The translations under genes were made by a program, and so were the position numbers. Below the pieces are notes generated by a model that had not been told where the DNA came from, did not search any database, and worked only from the letters and a program-made list of their open reading frames with translations. This document shows, piece by piece, positions 63,886 through 64,000 of a stretch of DNA of 64,000 nt. Positions within the stretch are counted from its first letter, which is position 1, and each line of letters starts with the position of its first letter. Source of the stretch: Sinorhizobium garamanticum (GTDB lineage: Bacteria; Pseudomonadota; Alphaproteobacteria; Rhizobiales; Rhizobiaceae); NCBI RefSeq assembly GCF_029892065.1, contig NZ_CP120374.1, positions 1,302,001 to 1,366,000 on the forward strand. The letters run 5' to 3'.

Positions 63886-63931
63886 CCTACAGCGTCCTTT
63901 GCGCGTCTGGTAAGACGCGCTGCGCTGTAGG
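63886..63931. repeat. Rhizobial modular repeat, B module
   Basis: CCTACAGCG (63886-63894) pairs with CGCTGTAGG (63923-63931), enclosing GCGCGTCT/AGACGCGC. It stands alone, without module A, and lies about 27 bases after the HMA-like gene, where it may terminate transcription. Confidence 0.85.
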
Positions 63932-64000
63932 TTCCATCGATGACCGCGCGAAGGTGAGCGGCGCACTTGCATGGCTTGTGCTGGCCCTGAGGGCCGATTT

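Overview
The window is GC-rich, densely coded alphaproteobacterial DNA and looks like part of a Sinorhizobium/Ensifer (Rhizobiaceae) replicon. Supporting signs are the rhizobial modular intergenic palindromes scattered through it, the very high share of transport and catabolic genes, a napEFDABC nitrate reductase operon, and iron-responsive (RirA-like) and Irr-like boxes in one promoter. I see no rRNA, tRNA, CRISPR array, insertion sequence or replication origin. The mix of catabolic operons and gene remnants fits a megaplasmid or chromid, but that is inference.

Layout. 1-5446: TRAP transporter, shikimate dehydrogenase homologue and a fused 3-dehydroshikimate dehydratase/HPPD-like protein, together a shikimate/quinate-type catabolic module. 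5524-9001 (minus): slipin + NfeD pair, then a formylglycine-generating enzyme with a small ORF after it. 9412-18715 (plus): sugar operon with Gfo/Idh/MocA oxidoreductase, TIM-barrel isomerase, LacI regulator, CUT1 ABC importer and a cytoplasmic GH32 fructosidase; LacI-type operator candidates are visible. 18689-20406 (minus): FAD/NAD(P)-binding protein with a coupled small ORF. 20479-26898: small lipoprotein, SDR/LysR divergent pair, and a three-gene periplasmic molybdenum hydroxylase operon (cytochrome c, 2Fe-2S subunit, Mo subunit). 27354-33225: DUF1127 protein, aldo/keto reductase, second FAD/NAD(P)-binding protein, SfnB-like flavoprotein and an Rrf2 regulator. 33792-38959: iron-type ABC transporter with two tandem paralogous binding proteins, divergent from a methyltransferase, with iron-regulator boxes between them.

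39086-44275 is a patchwork: small secreted protein, RTX metalloprotease, C-terminal remnant of hemN, a hydrolase and a VOC protein in lower-GC DNA, and a DUF454 membrane protein. 44291-48962 (minus) is napEFDABC. Upstream of it lies a frameshifted pseudoazurin gene, so the nap operon sits between two decayed genes of anaerobic respiration (hemN, pseudoazurin). 50046-55034: TetR regulator and RND efflux pair. 55102-60108 (minus): sigma-54 activator followed by a near-consensus sigma-54 promoter, an alcohol dehydrogenase and a flavin monooxygenase. 60405-63856: dodecin, two HMA-like proteins and a DUF445 membrane protein, separated by rhizobial repeats.

The clearest regulatory logic readable from sequence is: (i) the sigma-54 activator with UAS, -24/-12 promoter and ADH/FMO operon; (ii) iron control of the ABC importer/methyltransferase pair; (iii) LacI-type sites at its own promoter and inside the start of the binding-protein gene. 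I did not find a gene cluster that I would call a wholly new system. The best candidates for under-described biology are the sigma-54-controlled ADH + NTF2-like/FMO pair, the twin-binding-protein iron importer, and the HMA-DUF445-HMA-dodecin block.
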